Source: an uncultured Arthrobacter sp.
GTDB lineage: Bacteria; Actinomycetota; Actinomycetes; Actinomycetales; Micrococcaceae
DNA length: 64,000 bases
Direction of reading: 5' to 3'
Assembly: GCF_947493765.1 (NCBI RefSeq)
Contig: NZ_CANLSZ010000003.1
Location: forward strand, 124,001 to 188,000
The notes below the pieces were generated by a model, which saw only the letters and a list, made by a program, of their open reading frames with translations, searched no databases and had not been told where the DNA came from. Positions 47,825-60,541 of this stretch are shown here, piece after piece. Position 1 is the stretch's first letter. Each line of letters starts with the position of its first letter. The translations under genes were made by a program, and so were the position numbers.

Positions 47825-49924
47825 CTAACTCTCGATGATCTCGCCCGTGGCCATGTTGACCGCCGGCGACGCGGCGTCGTCGTGTCCGGCGGACAGCGAC
47901 GTCCGGATGGTCGTCGCGAGGGCCGGACCGATCCCCGGCACGCCCACGAGCTCCTCCACCGAGGCACCACGGATCTTCTTCACCGACCCGAAGTGCTTGA
48001 GGAGGGCCTTGCGCTTCGCCGGGCCCAGCCCTGCGATCTCGTCCAGCGCCGACGCCGTCATCGAGGCCCCCCGCTTCTGGCGGTGGAAGGTGATGGCGAA
48101 GCGGTGGGCCTCGTCGCGGATGCGCTGGAGCATGAACAGGCCCTCCGACGCCCGCGGCAGGATCACGGGGAACTCGCTGTCCTGCACCCAGACCTCCTCG
48201 AGCCGTTTGGCGAGGCCGATCACGTACACGTCGTCGATGCGCAGGTCCTCGAGCGCGCGGGAGGCCGCTGCCACCTGCGGCGGCCCGCCGTCGACGACGA
48301 CGAGATTCGGGGGGTAGGCGAACCTGTTCCGCGTGGTGGCCGTCGTCGTGTCACTGATCGGCTGCCCACTGATCGGCTGCCCGTCGAGCACGCCCCCGTC
48401 CTCCACCGGCCGGACGGCAACGTCGTCGGGCACGGCTGCCGCCGCGTCGGGGTGGTCGATCACCGATGCGTCGTCGTCGATCGGTCCGTCGAGGGCCTCA
48501 CCCGCCGGAGCCGGGACGGCCCTCCCGGCGAGGTAGTTCCTGAAGCGGCGGTGGACGACGTCGTACATGGACGCGGTGTCGTCGCGGGCCGCCTCCCCGG
48601 TGATGGAGAACTTCCGGTACTCGGACTTCCGCGGCAGGCCGTCCTCGACGACGACCATGGACGCCACGACATTGGTGCCCTGGACGTGGGAGATGTCGAA
48701 GCACTCGATGCGCATGAGCGGCTGCGGGAGGTCGAGTGCCTCCTGCAGTTCCTGGAGCGCCGCTGAGCGCGTGGTGATGTCCCCGGCGCGCCGGCTCTTG
48801 TGCAGGCGCAGGGCATCCGCGGCGTTCTGCGCCACGGTGCTCATGAGGGTGGCCTTGTCGCCACGCTGGGGCACGCGCACGTCGACCCGGGCGCCACGAA
48901 GTCCGCGGAGCCACTCCAGCATCTGCTCCTGGTTGCTGGGGAGGACGGGCACGAGTACCTCCCGCGGGATCTGCTCGTTGCTGCTGCTGCCCTCGCCGTA
49001 GACCTGCTGGAGCAGGTGCTCCACGAGCTCCGGCGTGTCCATGTCCTCGACCTTCTCGACCATCCAGCCGCGCTGCCCGCGGATCCGGCCGCCTCGCACG
49101 TGGAACACCTGGGCCGAGGCTTCCAGCTCGTCCTCCCGGAGCGCGAAGATGTCCGCGTCGGTGTCCTCGCCCAGCACCACGGTGTTGCGCTCGAACACGC
49201 GGCGCAGTGCCGCGATGTCGTCGCGCAGGCGCGCAGCCGACTCGTAGTCGAGCTCGGCGACGGCCTCCTTCATCTTCTGCTCGAGACCCGAGATGAACTT
49301 CTTCGAGTCGCCCGCCATGAAGTCACAGAAGTCGTGGGCGAGTTCCCTGTGGTCCTCGGCACTGATCCGGCCCACACAGGGGGCGGAGCACTTGTCGATG
49401 TAGCCGAGGAGGCAGGGGCGCCCCGTCCGCTCGGCCCGCTTGAACACCCCGGAGCTGCAGGTGCGCACGGGGAACACGCGGAGCATGGTGTCGACGGTCT
49501 CGCGGATGGCCTTCGCCGGGTAGAAGGGGCCGAAGTAGCGGGTGTCCTTCTTCTTGTCCCCCCGCATCACCTGCACGCGCGGGTACTTCTCCCCCATGGT
49601 CACGGCGAGGTAGGGGTAGGACTTGTCGTCGCGGAACATGATGTTGAACCGCGGATCGAACTCCTTGATCCAGGTGTACTCGAGCTGCAGGGCCTCGAGT
49701 TCGCTGCCGACGACGGTCCACTCCACGCTCGCCGCCGTGAAGACCATGGACCGGGTGCGCGGCAGCAGCGACTGCGGATTGGCGAAGTAGGAGTTCAGGC
49801 GCGATCGGAGATTCTTGGCCTTGCCCACGTAGATGACCCGGCCGTGCTCGTCGCGGAAGCGGTAGACGCCCGGATCGAGGGGGATCTCGCCGGTCTTCGG
49901 CCGGTATGCCACTGGGTTCGCCAC
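47825..49924 (-). CDS. uvrC: UvrABC excinuclease subunit C
   Basis: Makes both incisions in nucleotide excision repair, 699 residues. N-terminal GIY-YIG nuclease ([19 protein letters not shown]), a four-cysteine-like region SPCVGRI, UvrB-binding UVR motif, RNase H-like C-terminal nuclease ([20 protein letters not shown]) and helix-hairpin-helix pair. A low-complexity insertion of about 60 residues ([11 protein letters not shown] to TTTATTRN) precedes FAYPPN and includes a [10 protein letters not shown] duplication. GTG 49924 (VANPVAYRP) fits the family, with TAGGAT 7 nt upstream. Confidence 0.95.
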   Translation of the reverse strand: MANPVAYRPKTGEIPLDPGVYRFRDEHGRVIYVGKAKNLRSRLNSYFANPQSLLPRTRSMVFTAASVEWTVVGSELEALQLEYTWIKEFDPRFNIMFRDDKSYPYLAVTMGEKYPRVQVMRGDKKKDTRYFGPFYPAKAIRETVDTMLRVFPVRTCSSGVFKRAERTGRPCLLGYIDKCSAPCVGRISAEDHRELAHDFCDFMAGDSKKFISGLEQKMKEAVAELDYESAARLRDDIAALRRVFERNTVVLGEDTDADIFALREDELEASAQVFHVRGGRIRGQRGWMVEKVEDMDTPELVEHLLQQVYGEGSSSNEQIPREVLVPVLPSNQEQMLEWLRGLRGARVDVRVPQRGDKATLMSTVAQNAADALRLHKSRRAGDITTRSAALQELQEALDLPQPLMRIECFDISHVQGTNVVASMVVVEDGLPRKSEYRKFSITGEAARDDTASMYDVVHRRFRNYLAGRAVPAPAGEALDGPIDDDASVIDHPDAAAAVPDDVAVRPVEDGGVLDGQPISGQPISDTTTATTRNRFAYPPNLVVVDGGPPQVAAASRALEDLRIDDVYVIGLAKRLEEVWVQDSEFPVILPRASEGLFMLQRIRDEAHRFAITFHRQKRGASMTASALDEIAGLGPAKRKALLKHFGSVKKIRGASVEELVGVPGIGPALATTIRTSLSAGHDDAASPAVNMATGEIIES
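48352..48381. repeat. 15-nt tandem duplication inside uvrC
   Basis: CACTGATCGGCTGCC occurs twice in direct succession, keeping frame and producing [10 protein letters not shown] in the UvrC insertion. Confidence 0.9.
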
Positions 49925-49931
49925 GGCTTCA

Positions 49932-49937
49932 ATCCTA
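49932..49937 (-). promoter_or_regulatory. -10 element TAGGAT of a leaderless uvrC promoter
   Basis: TAGGAT on the minus strand is 7 nt before GTG 49924. No ribosome site is present. Confidence 0.55.
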
Positions 49938-50037
49938 GGGCTGGGCGGTGACACACCCCCACCCGGGGCCGGTCTGTCCGCTGACCGCTGAGTGCGTCGG
50001 GACCCGTGACCCGGTGCCGGGCGCAGGAGCAGGGTAC

Positions 50038-50694
50038 TCAGCGAAGGAGGGTCTGCAACTCACCGGCGGAGTGAACTACGGCGAGGGCACCGGCGCCCTC
50101 CAGTTCGCCGGGAGCGGCGAAACCCCAGTCCACGCCGATGCACGGGATGCCGTTGGCCCGCGCGCCCTCGACGTCGTGCCGACGGTCGCCGACCATCACG
50201 GCACGCCCGGCATCGTGCCGGTGGGCCTCCAGTGCAGCCCGGATGATCGGGGTCTTCCCGCCGCTGGTGGCGCTCTCGTCGCGGGGCGACCCGTGCACGG
50301 ACGCGAAGAGGTGCCGCATGCCCTGGACGCCCAGGAGCTCCTCCGCGAGCCACTCGGGCTTCTGGGTCGCCACGACGACCACGGCGCCGTCGTCGGCCAG
50401 CGCCCGCACGCTCTCGATGACCCCGGGGTAGGGCCGGCTCTGCTGCAGGCCCGTCGACAGATACCCAACACGGTACGTGGCGACGACGTCCCGGACGGCG
50501 TCCGCGGGGACGCCGGCGACCGCGGTGAGCGACTGGACCAGTGCGGGTCCCACCATCGCGTGGAGTGTCTCCTCGTCGGGGACCTCGAAGCCGTGGCTGT
50601 GCAGCGCGGCGCCGATCCCGCCCGTGATCGCCCCCGCCGGATCCACGAGGGTGCCGTCGAGATCGAACAGGACCAGCGAGTAGGTGGGAGCCAC
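50038..50694 (-). CDS. HAD-family phosphatase (phosphoglycolate phosphatase-like)
   Basis: 218-residue subfamily IA HAD hydrolase. Nucleophile motif DLDGT at 11-15, cap domain, ATQKP motif II, KTP lysine and [13 protein letters not shown] motif III are in order. The start GTG immediately follows the uvrA stop, so it is co-expressed with uvrA. PGP- or beta-phosphoglucomutase-like by motif; the substrate is unknown, and a repair-linked phosphoglycolate role is only a guess. Confidence 0.88.
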   Translation of the reverse strand: MAPTYSLVLFDLDGTLVDPAGAITGGIGAALHSHGFEVPDEETLHAMVGPALVQSLTAVAGVPADAVRDVVATYRVGYLSTGLQQSRPYPGVIESVRALADDGAVVVVATQKPEWLAEELLGVQGMRHLFASVHGSPRDESATSGGKTPIIRAALEAHRHDAGRAVMVGDRRHDVEGARANGIPCIGVDWGFAAPGELEGAGALAVVHSAGELQTLLR

Positions 50695-53607
<2,913 letters not shown>

Positions 53608-53613
53608 CCGATA

Positions 53614-53619
53614 ACTGTA
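53614..53619 (-). promoter_or_regulatory. -10 element TACAGT of a leaderless uvrA promoter
   Basis: TACAGT on the minus strand is exactly 6 nt before GTG 53607, with no ribosome site between. Confidence 0.6.
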
Positions 53620-53692
53620 GGTGAAACCCGCTTCGAAGACATCTTCTATTTGCGTGGTTCCCGCGCCGTGCTGGCGCATCCTCCGGTGCCGT

Positions 53693-54070
53693 TCACGCTC
53701 GGCGCAATGCCGCCCTGACGATGGCGACGGCATCGGCCTCCGGGAGTCCGGCCGAGTGCACGACCGCGGCGAGCGCCTCGGCGGCCTCGGCCACCCGGCG
53801 ACGCGCGTCGTCGCCCCCTGCCGCGATGAGCGTGCCGGCTCTCCCCCGGGTCTCGACGACACCGGCCTGCTCGAGTTCGCGGTATGCGCGGGCGACGGTG
53901 TTGGCGGCGATCCCGAGGTGGGTGGCCAGGGTGCGGACGGGTGGGAGCCGCGTCCCCACGGCTGCCGTGCCGGAGTTGGCCGCAGCGAGGACGGCCTGCT
54001 TGAGCTGCTCGAACGGCGGGACGGCGCTGGTGGTGTCGAGCGTGAGCCAGCGGGGAATGCCCTGCTCCAT
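53693..54070 (-). CDS. GntR-family regulator, YtrA subfamily
   Basis: 125-residue regulator made of an N-terminal winged helix ([33 protein letters not shown]) and a short helical tail, the YtrA layout. No ABC exporter, its usual YtrA partner, lies beside it. ATG 54070 has GGAAGGTGG upstream; a GTG 9 nt earlier is possible. Divergent from the MBL hydrolase gene across 101 nt, so it may regulate that gene or itself; target not evident. Confidence 0.85.
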   Translation of the reverse strand: MEQGIPRWLTLDTTSAVPPFEQLKQAVLAAANSGTAAVGTRLPPVRTLATHLGIAANTVARAYRELEQAGVVETRGRAGTLIAAGGDDARRRVAEAAEALAAVVHSAGLPEADAVAIVRAALRRA

Positions 54071-54159
54071 GCCGTCCACCTTCCCTCGGGTCGTCGGGAA
54101 CCGGACTGACCCCGTGCCAGAACCCTACCGTCAGGCCGTCCGCGTGGCCGTGCACTCCC

Positions 54160-54165
54160 TACACT
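54160..54165 (+). promoter_or_regulatory. -10 element TACACT of a leaderless promoter
   Basis: TACACT is exactly 6 nt before ATG 54172 of the MBL hydrolase gene. Confidence 0.6.
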
Positions 54166-54171
54166 GGACCC

Positions 54172-54807
54172 ATGTTCGACCTCAGTGAAGTCACGATCCG
54201 CAGCATCTCCGTCTCCGAGATGGACAACAACGTCTATCTCCTCACCTCCAGGTCCTCCGGGGCACAGGTCCTGATCGATGCCGCGGACGACGCGCCTGCC
54301 ATCCTCGCGCTCCTCGCCGACGCCCAGGAGGACACCGACGCCGAGGCACGCCTCGCGCTCATCATCACCACGCACTCGCACTGGGACCACGTGCGGGCCC
54401 TGGCCGAGATCCGCGCCTCGACGAAGGCACGCACGGCCGCAGGGGCCGACGACATCGCGGACATCGAGGTCCCCACCGACGTGCCGCTGGGGCATCGCGA
54501 CGTCGGGTCCTTCGAGGGCTTCGAGCTCGAGGCCCTGCACCTCCGGGGGCACACGCCGGGATCCGTGGCGCTGCTCTACCGGGATCCGCACGGACCGGCC
54601 CATCTCTTCACGGGCGACTCGCTCTTCCCCGGCGGTGTGGGACGGACGACGTCGGCCGAGGACTTCACCACCCTCCTCGACGACGTCACCGCCCGCGTGT
54701 TCGACGAGCTGCCGGACGACACGCTCGTGCATCCCGGTCACGGGGCGGGGACCACGCTGGGCGCCGAGCGCGGCTCGCTCTCCGAGTGGAGGCAGCGCGG
54801 CTGGTAG
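54172..54807 (+). CDS. MBL-fold metallo-hydrolase (glyoxalase II-like)
   Basis: 211-residue metallo-beta-lactamase-fold hydrolase. Metal ligands HSHWDH at 68-73, H127, D149 (TGDSLFPG) and H190 are all present. Close to the glyoxalase II / persulfide dioxygenase-like group of actinobacteria; actual substrate undetermined. The start is probably leaderless, and no membrane segment is present. Confidence 0.88.
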   Translation: MFDLSEVTIRSISVSEMDNNVYLLTSRSSGAQVLIDAADDAPAILALLADAQEDTDAEARLALIITTHSHWDHVRALAEIRASTKARTAAGADDIADIEVPTDVPLGHRDVGSFEGFELEALHLRGHTPGSVALLYRDPHGPAHLFTGDSLFPGGVGRTTSAEDFTTLLDDVTARVFDELPDDTLVHPGHGAGTTLGAERGSLSEWRQRGW

Positions 54808-54872
54808 CTGCCCGTCCGGCGGGGCGGGCACCGGTTCCTCCCGGCGCACGGGTCACCCCGCCACGGCCCCGG

Positions 54873-54878
54873 TAGGCT
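54873..54878 (+). promoter_or_regulatory. -10 element TAGGCT for the helicase gene
   Basis: TAGGCT ends 9 nt before ATG 54888, so the transcript would have a leader of only about 2-3 nt and no ribosome site. Confidence 0.5.
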
Positions 54879-54887
54879 GGACGGACC

Positions 54888-57431
54888 ATGAGGATCCACG
54901 AGTACCTTCCCCTGCACGACGACGGCCGACTCACCGCGGACGCGGTGTACGAGGCCTTCACGGCCTGGACCACGGCTCGCGGCCTGAGCCTCTACCCCGC
55001 GCAGGACGAGGCCGCCATGGAGCTGGTCTCGGGCAACAACGTGATCCTGGCGACGCCCACCGGCTCGGGCAAGTCGCTCGTCGCGATCGCGGCGCACCTG
55101 AAATCGTTCGCCGAGGGCAGGACCACCTACTACACGGCGCCGATCAAGGCTCTCGTCTCCGAGAAGTTCTTCGCCCTGATCGAGATCTTCGGCGCGGAGA
55201 ACGTCGGCATGATCACGGGCGACTCCGGCGTCAATCAGGACGCCCCGATCATCTGCTGCACGGCGGAGATCCTCGCGAATCTCGCTCTCCGCGAGGGCGC
55301 GGCGGCGGATCTCGACACCGTGGTCATGGACGAGTTCCACTTCTACTCCGACCCCCAGCGTGGATGGGCCTGGCAGGTGCCCCTCCTGGAACTGCCGCAG
55401 GCCCAGTTCCTCCTGATGTCCGCCACCCTCGGCGACGTGACCCGCTTCGAGAAGGAGCTCACGGAGCGCACGAAGCGCCCGACGGCCACCGTCACCTCGG
55501 TCGAGCGCCCCATCCCCCTGCACTACTACTACGTCGAGACCCCCGTGCAGGAGTCGCTCGAGGAACTGCTGGGCACCCGCCAGGCACCGGTCTACGTGGT
55601 GCACTTCAGCCAGGCCGAGGCCATCGAGCGGGCGCAGAATCTGATGAGCGTCAACATCTGCACGCGCGAGGAGAAGGACCGCATCGGTGAGCTGATCGCG
55701 GCCTTCCGGTTCTCCTCCGGTTTCGGCAGGACCCTCAACCGCCTGGTCCGCCACGGTATCGGCGTCCATCACGCGGGCATGCTCCCCAAGTACCGGCGGC
55801 TCGTGGAACAGCTCGCCCAGGCCGGACTGCTCAAGGTCATCTGCGGCACCGACACCCTCGGTGTGGGCATCAACGTGCCCATCCGCACCGTCCTGCTCAC
55901 GGCACTGAGCAAGTACGACGGCGTCCGCACCCGCCTGCTCAACGCCCGGGAGTTCCACCAGATCTCCGGCCGCGCCGGACGCGCCGGGTTCGACACGGCG
56001 GGGACCGTCGTCGTGCAGGCGCCCGAGCACGTCGTCGAGAACGCGAAGGCCATGGCGAAGGCCGTCTCCAAGTTCGGCGACGACCAGAAGAAGCTCCGCC
56101 AGGTCGTCCGGAAGAAGCCGCAGCAGGGGTTCGTCTCCTGGGGCAGACCCACCTTCGAGCGTCTCGTGGAGAGCACCCCCGACCCGCTGACGTCGTCGTT
56201 CTCGGTCAGCCACTCCATGCTCCTGAATCTCCTCGAACGCCCCGGCGACCCCTTCGTCGCGGCGAAGCGGCTCCTGACGGAGAACCACGAGACGCGTGCT
56301 GCACAGTTGCGGCTCATGCGGCGCGCCATCGGCATCTACCGTGAGCTCGTCACCGCCGGGATCGTCGAGCGGCTACCCGAACCGGAGCCCGACGGCCGGC
56401 AGGTGAGACTCAAGGTGCACCTCCAGGCGAACTTCGCGCTCAACCAGCCGCTGTCCCCGTTCGCGCTCGCCGCGCTGGAGCTGCTCGACCCCGACGGACC
56501 CGGCTACGCCCTCGATGCCGTCTCCGTGATCGAGGCGACGCTCGAGAAGCCGCGGCAGGTGCTCAACGCCCAGGAGAAGAAGGCCCGCGGCGAGGCCGTC
56601 GCGGCGATGAAGGCCGAGGGCATCGACTACGACGCGCGCATGGCACGCCTCGAGGAGATCGGCTACCCGAAGCCGCTGGAGGAGCTGCTGCAGCAGTCCT
56701 TCGACGTGTACCGTGCGTCGGCACCGTGGCTCGGAGACTTCGAGCTGGCACCCAAGTCGGTGGTCCGTGACATGTACGAGCGGGCCATGAGCTTCGGGGA
56801 GTACGTCGCGTTCTACGCCCTGACCCGCTCCGAGGGCATCCTGCTGCGGTATCTGGCGGACTGCTACAAGGCGCTGCGCCACACCGTGCCCGTGGAGGCC
56901 CTCCGCGAGGACCTCAGCGACATCGTGGAGTGGCTGGGGGAGCTGGTCCGCCAGGTGGACAGCAGCCTCCTCGACGAGTGGACGCAGCTCGCGGCCGGAG
57001 TGCTCGAGGGACCCGCGGCCGACGCCGTCGACCTCCCCCCGGAGCCGCCCTCGGTCACCTCCAACGAGCGGGCCTTCCGCGTGATGGTGCGCAACGAGAT
57101 GTTCCAGCGGGTGAAACTCTTCGCCGACGAGCAGGACGAGGCCCTGGGTGCGCTCGATGCCGACTCCGGCTGGACGGCGGAGCGGTGGGCGGAAGCCCTC
57201 GACGGCTACTTCGCCGACTACGAGGACATCGACGACGGCCCGGACGCCCGTGGCCCCGATCTGCTCATCATCGGGAAGAAGCCGGGCATGTGGACCATCC
57301 GCCAGATCCTGAAGGACCCGGAGGGCAACGGGGACTGGGGCATCAACGCCGAGATCGACCTGGCGGCTTCGGACGACGCCGGAAGCCCCGTGGTGCGCGT
57401 ACTCGGTGTCGGCGCCGCCGTGGCGGCCTGA
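54888..57431 (+). CDS. Ski2-like DEAD/DEAH-box helicase with DUF3516
   Basis: 847-residue superfamily 2 helicase. TPTGSGKS at 56-63, DEFH at 148-151, SAT at 178-180, and motif VI QISGRAGRAG are intact; the Ski2-type winged helix follows and the C-terminal third matches DUF3516, seen in actinobacterial helicases. Likely an RNA helicase, function not known. The start is near-leaderless. Confidence 0.9.
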   Translation: MRIHEYLPLHDDGRLTADAVYEAFTAWTTARGLSLYPAQDEAAMELVSGNNVILATPTGSGKSLVAIAAHLKSFAEGRTTYYTAPIKALVSEKFFALIEIFGAENVGMITGDSGVNQDAPIICCTAEILANLALREGAAADLDTVVMDEFHFYSDPQRGWAWQVPLLELPQAQFLLMSATLGDVTRFEKELTERTKRPTATVTSVERPIPLHYYYVETPVQESLEELLGTRQAPVYVVHFSQAEAIERAQNLMSVNICTREEKDRIGELIAAFRFSSGFGRTLNRLVRHGIGVHHAGMLPKYRRLVEQLAQAGLLKVICGTDTLGVGINVPIRTVLLTALSKYDGVRTRLLNAREFHQISGRAGRAGFDTAGTVVVQAPEHVVENAKAMAKAVSKFGDDQKKLRQVVRKKPQQGFVSWGRPTFERLVESTPDPLTSSFSVSHSMLLNLLERPGDPFVAAKRLLTENHETRAAQLRLMRRAIGIYRELVTAGIVERLPEPEPDGRQVRLKVHLQANFALNQPLSPFALAALELLDPDGPGYALDAVSVIEATLEKPRQVLNAQEKKARGEAVAAMKAEGIDYDARMARLEEIGYPKPLEELLQQSFDVYRASAPWLGDFELAPKSVVRDMYERAMSFGEYVAFYALTRSEGILLRYLADCYKALRHTVPVEALREDLSDIVEWLGELVRQVDSSLLDEWTQLAAGVLEGPAADAVDLPPEPPSVTSNERAFRVMVRNEMFQRVKLFADEQDEALGALDADSGWTAERWAEALDGYFADYEDIDDGPDARGPDLLIIGKKPGMWTIRQILKDPEGNGDWGINAEIDLAASDDAGSPVVRVLGVGAAVAA

Positions 57432-57462
57432 GCGGACCGCGGGGATCCTGCGCGCCTATCGC

Positions 57463-57468
57463 TAGGCT
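57463..57468 (+). promoter_or_regulatory. -10 element TAGGCT of a leaderless promoter
   Basis: TAGGCT is exactly 6 nt before ATG 57475 of the acetyltransferase gene. Confidence 0.6.
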
Positions 57469-57474
57469 GGTGAC

Positions 57475-57966
57475 ATGTCTACCCTTCGTACAGCCCGGCC
57501 GGCGGACGTCCCGGTCATCCTCCAGCTGATCCATGATCTCGCCGTCTACGAGCGGGAACCCGATGCGGTCCGCACCACCGCCGAGTCGCTCGGCGACGCC
57601 CTGTTCGGGGACCGGCCCACCATCTACGCGCATGTCGTCGAGGCGGACGGCAGGATCCAGGGTTTCGCCCTCTGGTTCCTGAACTACTCCACGTGGGAGG
57701 GGGTCAACGGCATCCACCTCGAGGACCTCTACGTGCGCCCGGAGGCTCGGGGCGCGGGCCACGGGAAGGCGCTCCTCGCCGCCCTGGCGGCCATCGCGGC
57801 GGAGCGTGGCTACGCGCGCGTCGAGTGGTCGGTGCTGAACTGGAACGAGCCCTCCATCCGGTTCTACGAGAGCCTGGGAGCCACGAACCAGACCGAGTGG
57901 AGCACCTTCCGCCTCTCGGGTGACGCTCTCGCGGACGTCGCAGCGCTCGCCGGCTCCGCCGCGTAG
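57475..57966 (+). CDS. GNAT N-acetyltransferase (diamine/thialysine acetyltransferase-like)
   Basis: 163-residue GNAT. The acetyl-CoA loop RPEARGAGHGKALL and the preceding IHLEDLYV strand are typical of the spermidine/thialysine acetyltransferase group, as is FALWFLNYSTWEG. Substrate is inferred. The downstream hydrolase gene follows with a one-base overlap possible if the latter starts at GTG 57966. Confidence 0.85.
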   Translation: MSTLRTARPADVPVILQLIHDLAVYEREPDAVRTTAESLGDALFGDRPTIYAHVVEADGRIQGFALWFLNYSTWEGVNGIHLEDLYVRPEARGAGHGKALLAALAAIAAERGYARVEWSVLNWNEPSIRFYESLGATNQTEWSTFRLSGDALADVAALAGSAA

Positions 57967-58052
57967 TGCAGCCGCTGCACGGACGCCCCGACCTGCCGAC
58001 CGACGCGTCCGCGCAGGGCGCAGCCGCTCACAGCGTCGGGAGGACGGCGGTG

Positions 58053-59351
58053 ATGCGCGGGCTGCGGGCCACGGGCCATGTCTTCCACGTCCCGCTCGAT
58101 CACGCGGACCCCTCCTCGGGGACGATCGAGGTCTTCGCGCGCGAGTACTCCTCCCTCGACCACAGCACCGAAGCCGTGGCGCACCTCCCCTGGCTCCTGT
58201 TCCTACAGGGTGGCCCCGGTGGTCGGGGCGCGCGCACCACACAGCTGACCGGGTGGATGAAGGCCGCCGCGCGTCGGTTCCGGATCCTCATGCTCGACCA
58301 GCGCGGCACCGGACTCTCCACACCCGCCGATGCCGCCACCTTGGCGTCGCTCGCCTCGCCGGAGGCACAGACCGCCTATCTCTCCCACTTCCGGGCCGAT
58401 TCGATCGTCGCGGACGCCGAACTGATCCGCCGCCGACTCGGCAGCCCGCCGTGGACGGTGTTCGGCCAGAGCTACGGCGGTTTCTGCACCCTCACCTATC
58501 TGTCCTTCGCGCCGGAGGGGATGGACCGCGCACTCATCACCGGTGGTCTCGCTCCCCTGACCGGGCACCCGGACCAGGTGTACCGGGCCACCTTCGCCCG
58601 CGTGGAGGAGCGCAACCGCGAGTACTTCTCCTGGTACCCGGAGGACAGGGACCTCCTGACCCGCATCATGCATCACCTCGACGACGTCGAGGAGTACCTG
58701 CCGAGCGGCGAGCGGCTCACGGCGCGGCGGCTCCAGCTGATCGGGTCCTACCTGGGCGGGAACACGAGAATCCACGGCCTCCACTACCTGCTGGAGGACG
58801 CCTTCACCCGCACCCCCTCCGGTCCGCGCCTGTCGGCGACGTTCCTGGAACAGGTGGCCGGTCTCGTCAGCCGGGCGTCGCAGCCGCTCTATGCGCTGCT
58901 GCACGAGTCCATCTACTGTCAGGGAGCCCCTTCCGCCTGGTCCGCGCAACGCGTCCTGGCGGAGTACCCGCAGTTCCGCGAGGACGCCGCGGAACCGCTC
59001 CTGACGGGCGAGATGGTGTATCCCTGGTACTTCGAGGAGGACCCGGCACTGCGGCCGTTGCTCGCCACGGCCGAGCTGCTCGCCGCGAAGGACGACTGGG
59101 GACCGCTCTACGACACCGCGGTCCTCGCGGAGAACACGGTTCCCGTCGCGGCCGCCGTCTACCGTCACGACATCTACGTGGACCGGGACCTGTCACTGGC
59201 CACGGCCGGCGCCGTGCGGCACCTGCAGGTGTGGGAGACGGATGAGTTCCACCACGACGGGATCGCCGACGACGGGGAGGCCGTCCTCGAGCGGCTGCTC
59301 TCCATGACCGACAGCCGGGACGCCGTCGTCGGGGTCACGCCGGACCACTGA
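58053..59351 (+). CDS. Alpha/beta-hydrolase, proline iminopeptidase-like
   Basis: 432-residue alpha/beta hydrolase. LLFLQGGPGG oxyanion motif, nucleophile S140 in GQSYGGF, and the late Asp/His region WETDEFHHDGI give a full triad. The family removes N-terminal prolines or small aminoacyl groups. ATG 58053 has a strong GGAGGA 8 nt upstream; GTG 57966, overlapping the previous stop, is a possible but less likely start. The gene ends convergently with terC. Confidence 0.84.
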   Translation: MRGLRATGHVFHVPLDHADPSSGTIEVFAREYSSLDHSTEAVAHLPWLLFLQGGPGGRGARTTQLTGWMKAAARRFRILMLDQRGTGLSTPADAATLASLASPEAQTAYLSHFRADSIVADAELIRRRLGSPPWTVFGQSYGGFCTLTYLSFAPEGMDRALITGGLAPLTGHPDQVYRATFARVEERNREYFSWYPEDRDLLTRIMHHLDDVEEYLPSGERLTARRLQLIGSYLGGNTRIHGLHYLLEDAFTRTPSGPRLSATFLEQVAGLVSRASQPLYALLHESIYCQGAPSAWSAQRVLAEYPQFREDAAEPLLTGEMVYPWYFEEDPALRPLLATAELLAAKDDWGPLYDTAVLAENTVPVAAAVYRHDIYVDRDLSLATAGAVRHLQVWETDEFHHDGIADDGEAVLERLLSMTDSRDAVVGVTPDH

Positions 59352-59359
59352 GGCCCGGC

Positions 59360-59402
59360 CCGCAGGATCAGGGCCCGCAGGATCAGGGCCGCAGGATCAG
59401 GG
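59360..59402. repeat. Three 14-nt repeats spanning the terC stop codon
   Basis: CCGCAGGATCAGGG occurs three times (59360-59373, 59375-59388, 59389-59402) with spacings of 15 and 14 nt. The last copy contains the terC stop (59397-59399, minus strand); the two others lie beyond it, each with its own TGA on that strand. Confidence 0.9.
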
Positions 59403-60509
59403 CCGCCGGCGCGGGTTCTTCCTCCCGGCCTCCTCGGCGGCCTCGTCGAGTGCCGGATCCACGGCGGGTGCTCCGGAGTCGTCCGCGTCACGGTCGTGCG
59501 CGTCCCTGTGCTGTCCGTCGCCCGGTCCCTCGGCGTTCTCGACCGCCCGGGAGCGGATGAGACTGGCGACCACCGCGACGACGATCGTCAGCACGATGAC
59601 GGCCAGGGAGACGAACGTCGGGATCTCGGGCGCCCACTCGATGGGTTCTCCCCCGTTGATGAACGGCAGCTCGTTGACGTGCATGGCGTGGAGGATGAGC
59701 TTCACGCCGATGAACGCGAGGATCACCGACAGCGCGTGCTTGAGGTAGACCAGGCGGGTCATGAGGCCGCCGAGCAGGAAGTACAGCTGGCGCAGGCCCA
59801 TGAGGGCGAAGATGTTCGCCGTGAAGACGATGAAGGCGCTCTGCGTGAGGCCGAAGATCGCCGGGATGGAGTCGACGGCGAACAGGAGATCGGTGAGGCC
59901 GATCGTCACGAAGACGATGAGCATCGGCGTGAAGACCTTCTTGCCGTCGACCACGGTGCGGATCTTGTTGCCGTCGTAGGACTGGGACATCGGCAGCACG
60001 GATTTCAGCTTGGCGATGAGCCTGTTGTCACCGGCGTCCTCCTCGTCGTCGCCCGCGTCCGTGGCCTGCTTGTAGGCGGTGTAGAGCAGGAAGATCCCGA
60101 AGATGTAGAAGATCCAGCTGAAGTTCTCGATCACGGCTGCGCCGAGGGCGATGAAGATGCCGCGCAGGACGAGCGCGATGATGATGCCGATCATCAGGAC
60201 TTCCTGCTGGTACTTCCGAGGTACCGAGAAGCGCGCCATGATGATGATGAACACGAACAGGTTGTCGATGCTGAGGCTGTACTCGGTGATCCAGCCCGCC
60301 ACGAACTGCCCGCCGTACTCCGGTCCGGTGAACACGAACATGAGGACCGCGAACACCAGGGCGAGGCCCACGTAGAAGCCGACCCACAGACCGGCCTCCT
60401 TCATGGAGGGCTCGTGGGGCCGCTTGACGACCAGCAGCAGGTCGAAGAGCAGGATGATGCCGAGCACGATGAACGTGCCGACCTCGAAGACGATGGGCAA
60501 TTCGGGCAT
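59397..60509 (-). CDS. TerC-family membrane protein, probable Mn2+ exporter
   Basis: 370-residue TerC/Alx-type integral membrane protein with about eight hydrophobic helices; conserved acidic motifs lie in EYSLSIDNLFVF and LLFAVDSIPAIF. A 45-residue charged tail (Asp/Glu/Arg-rich) extends at the C-terminus. TerC/Alx proteins export Mn2+, often under a yybP-ykoY riboswitch, and one is predicted in this leader, strengthening the metal-export call. ATG 60509 has GGAAGGTA about 6 nt upstream. Confidence 0.9.
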   Translation of the reverse strand: MPELPIVFEVGTFIVLGIILLFDLLLVVKRPHEPSMKEAGLWVGFYVGLALVFAVLMFVFTGPEYGGQFVAGWITEYSLSIDNLFVFIIIMARFSVPRKYQQEVLMIGIIIALVLRGIFIALGAAVIENFSWIFYIFGIFLLYTAYKQATDAGDDEEDAGDNRLIAKLKSVLPMSQSYDGNKIRTVVDGKKVFTPMLIVFVTIGLTDLLFAVDSIPAIFGLTQSAFIVFTANIFALMGLRQLYFLLGGLMTRLVYLKHALSVILAFIGVKLILHAMHVNELPFINGGEPIEWAPEIPTFVSLAVIVLTIVVAVVASLIRSRAVENAEGPGDGQHRDAHDRDADDSGAPAVDPALDEAAEEAGRKNPRRRP

Positions 60510-60541
60510 GGGATACCTTCCGGAGTTCGCGCTGGACTGCC

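Noticed and set aside
53608-53700. Possible LexA box upstream of uvrA (TTCGAAGCGGG)
   Set aside because: Only a half-site resembling the actinobacterial SOS box; no second half at the needed spacing.
53608-54849. In-frame upstream extension of uvrA
   Set aside because: It runs antisense through the GntR and MBL genes and has no homology; GTG 53607 gives normal UvrA length and has a matched leaderless promoter.
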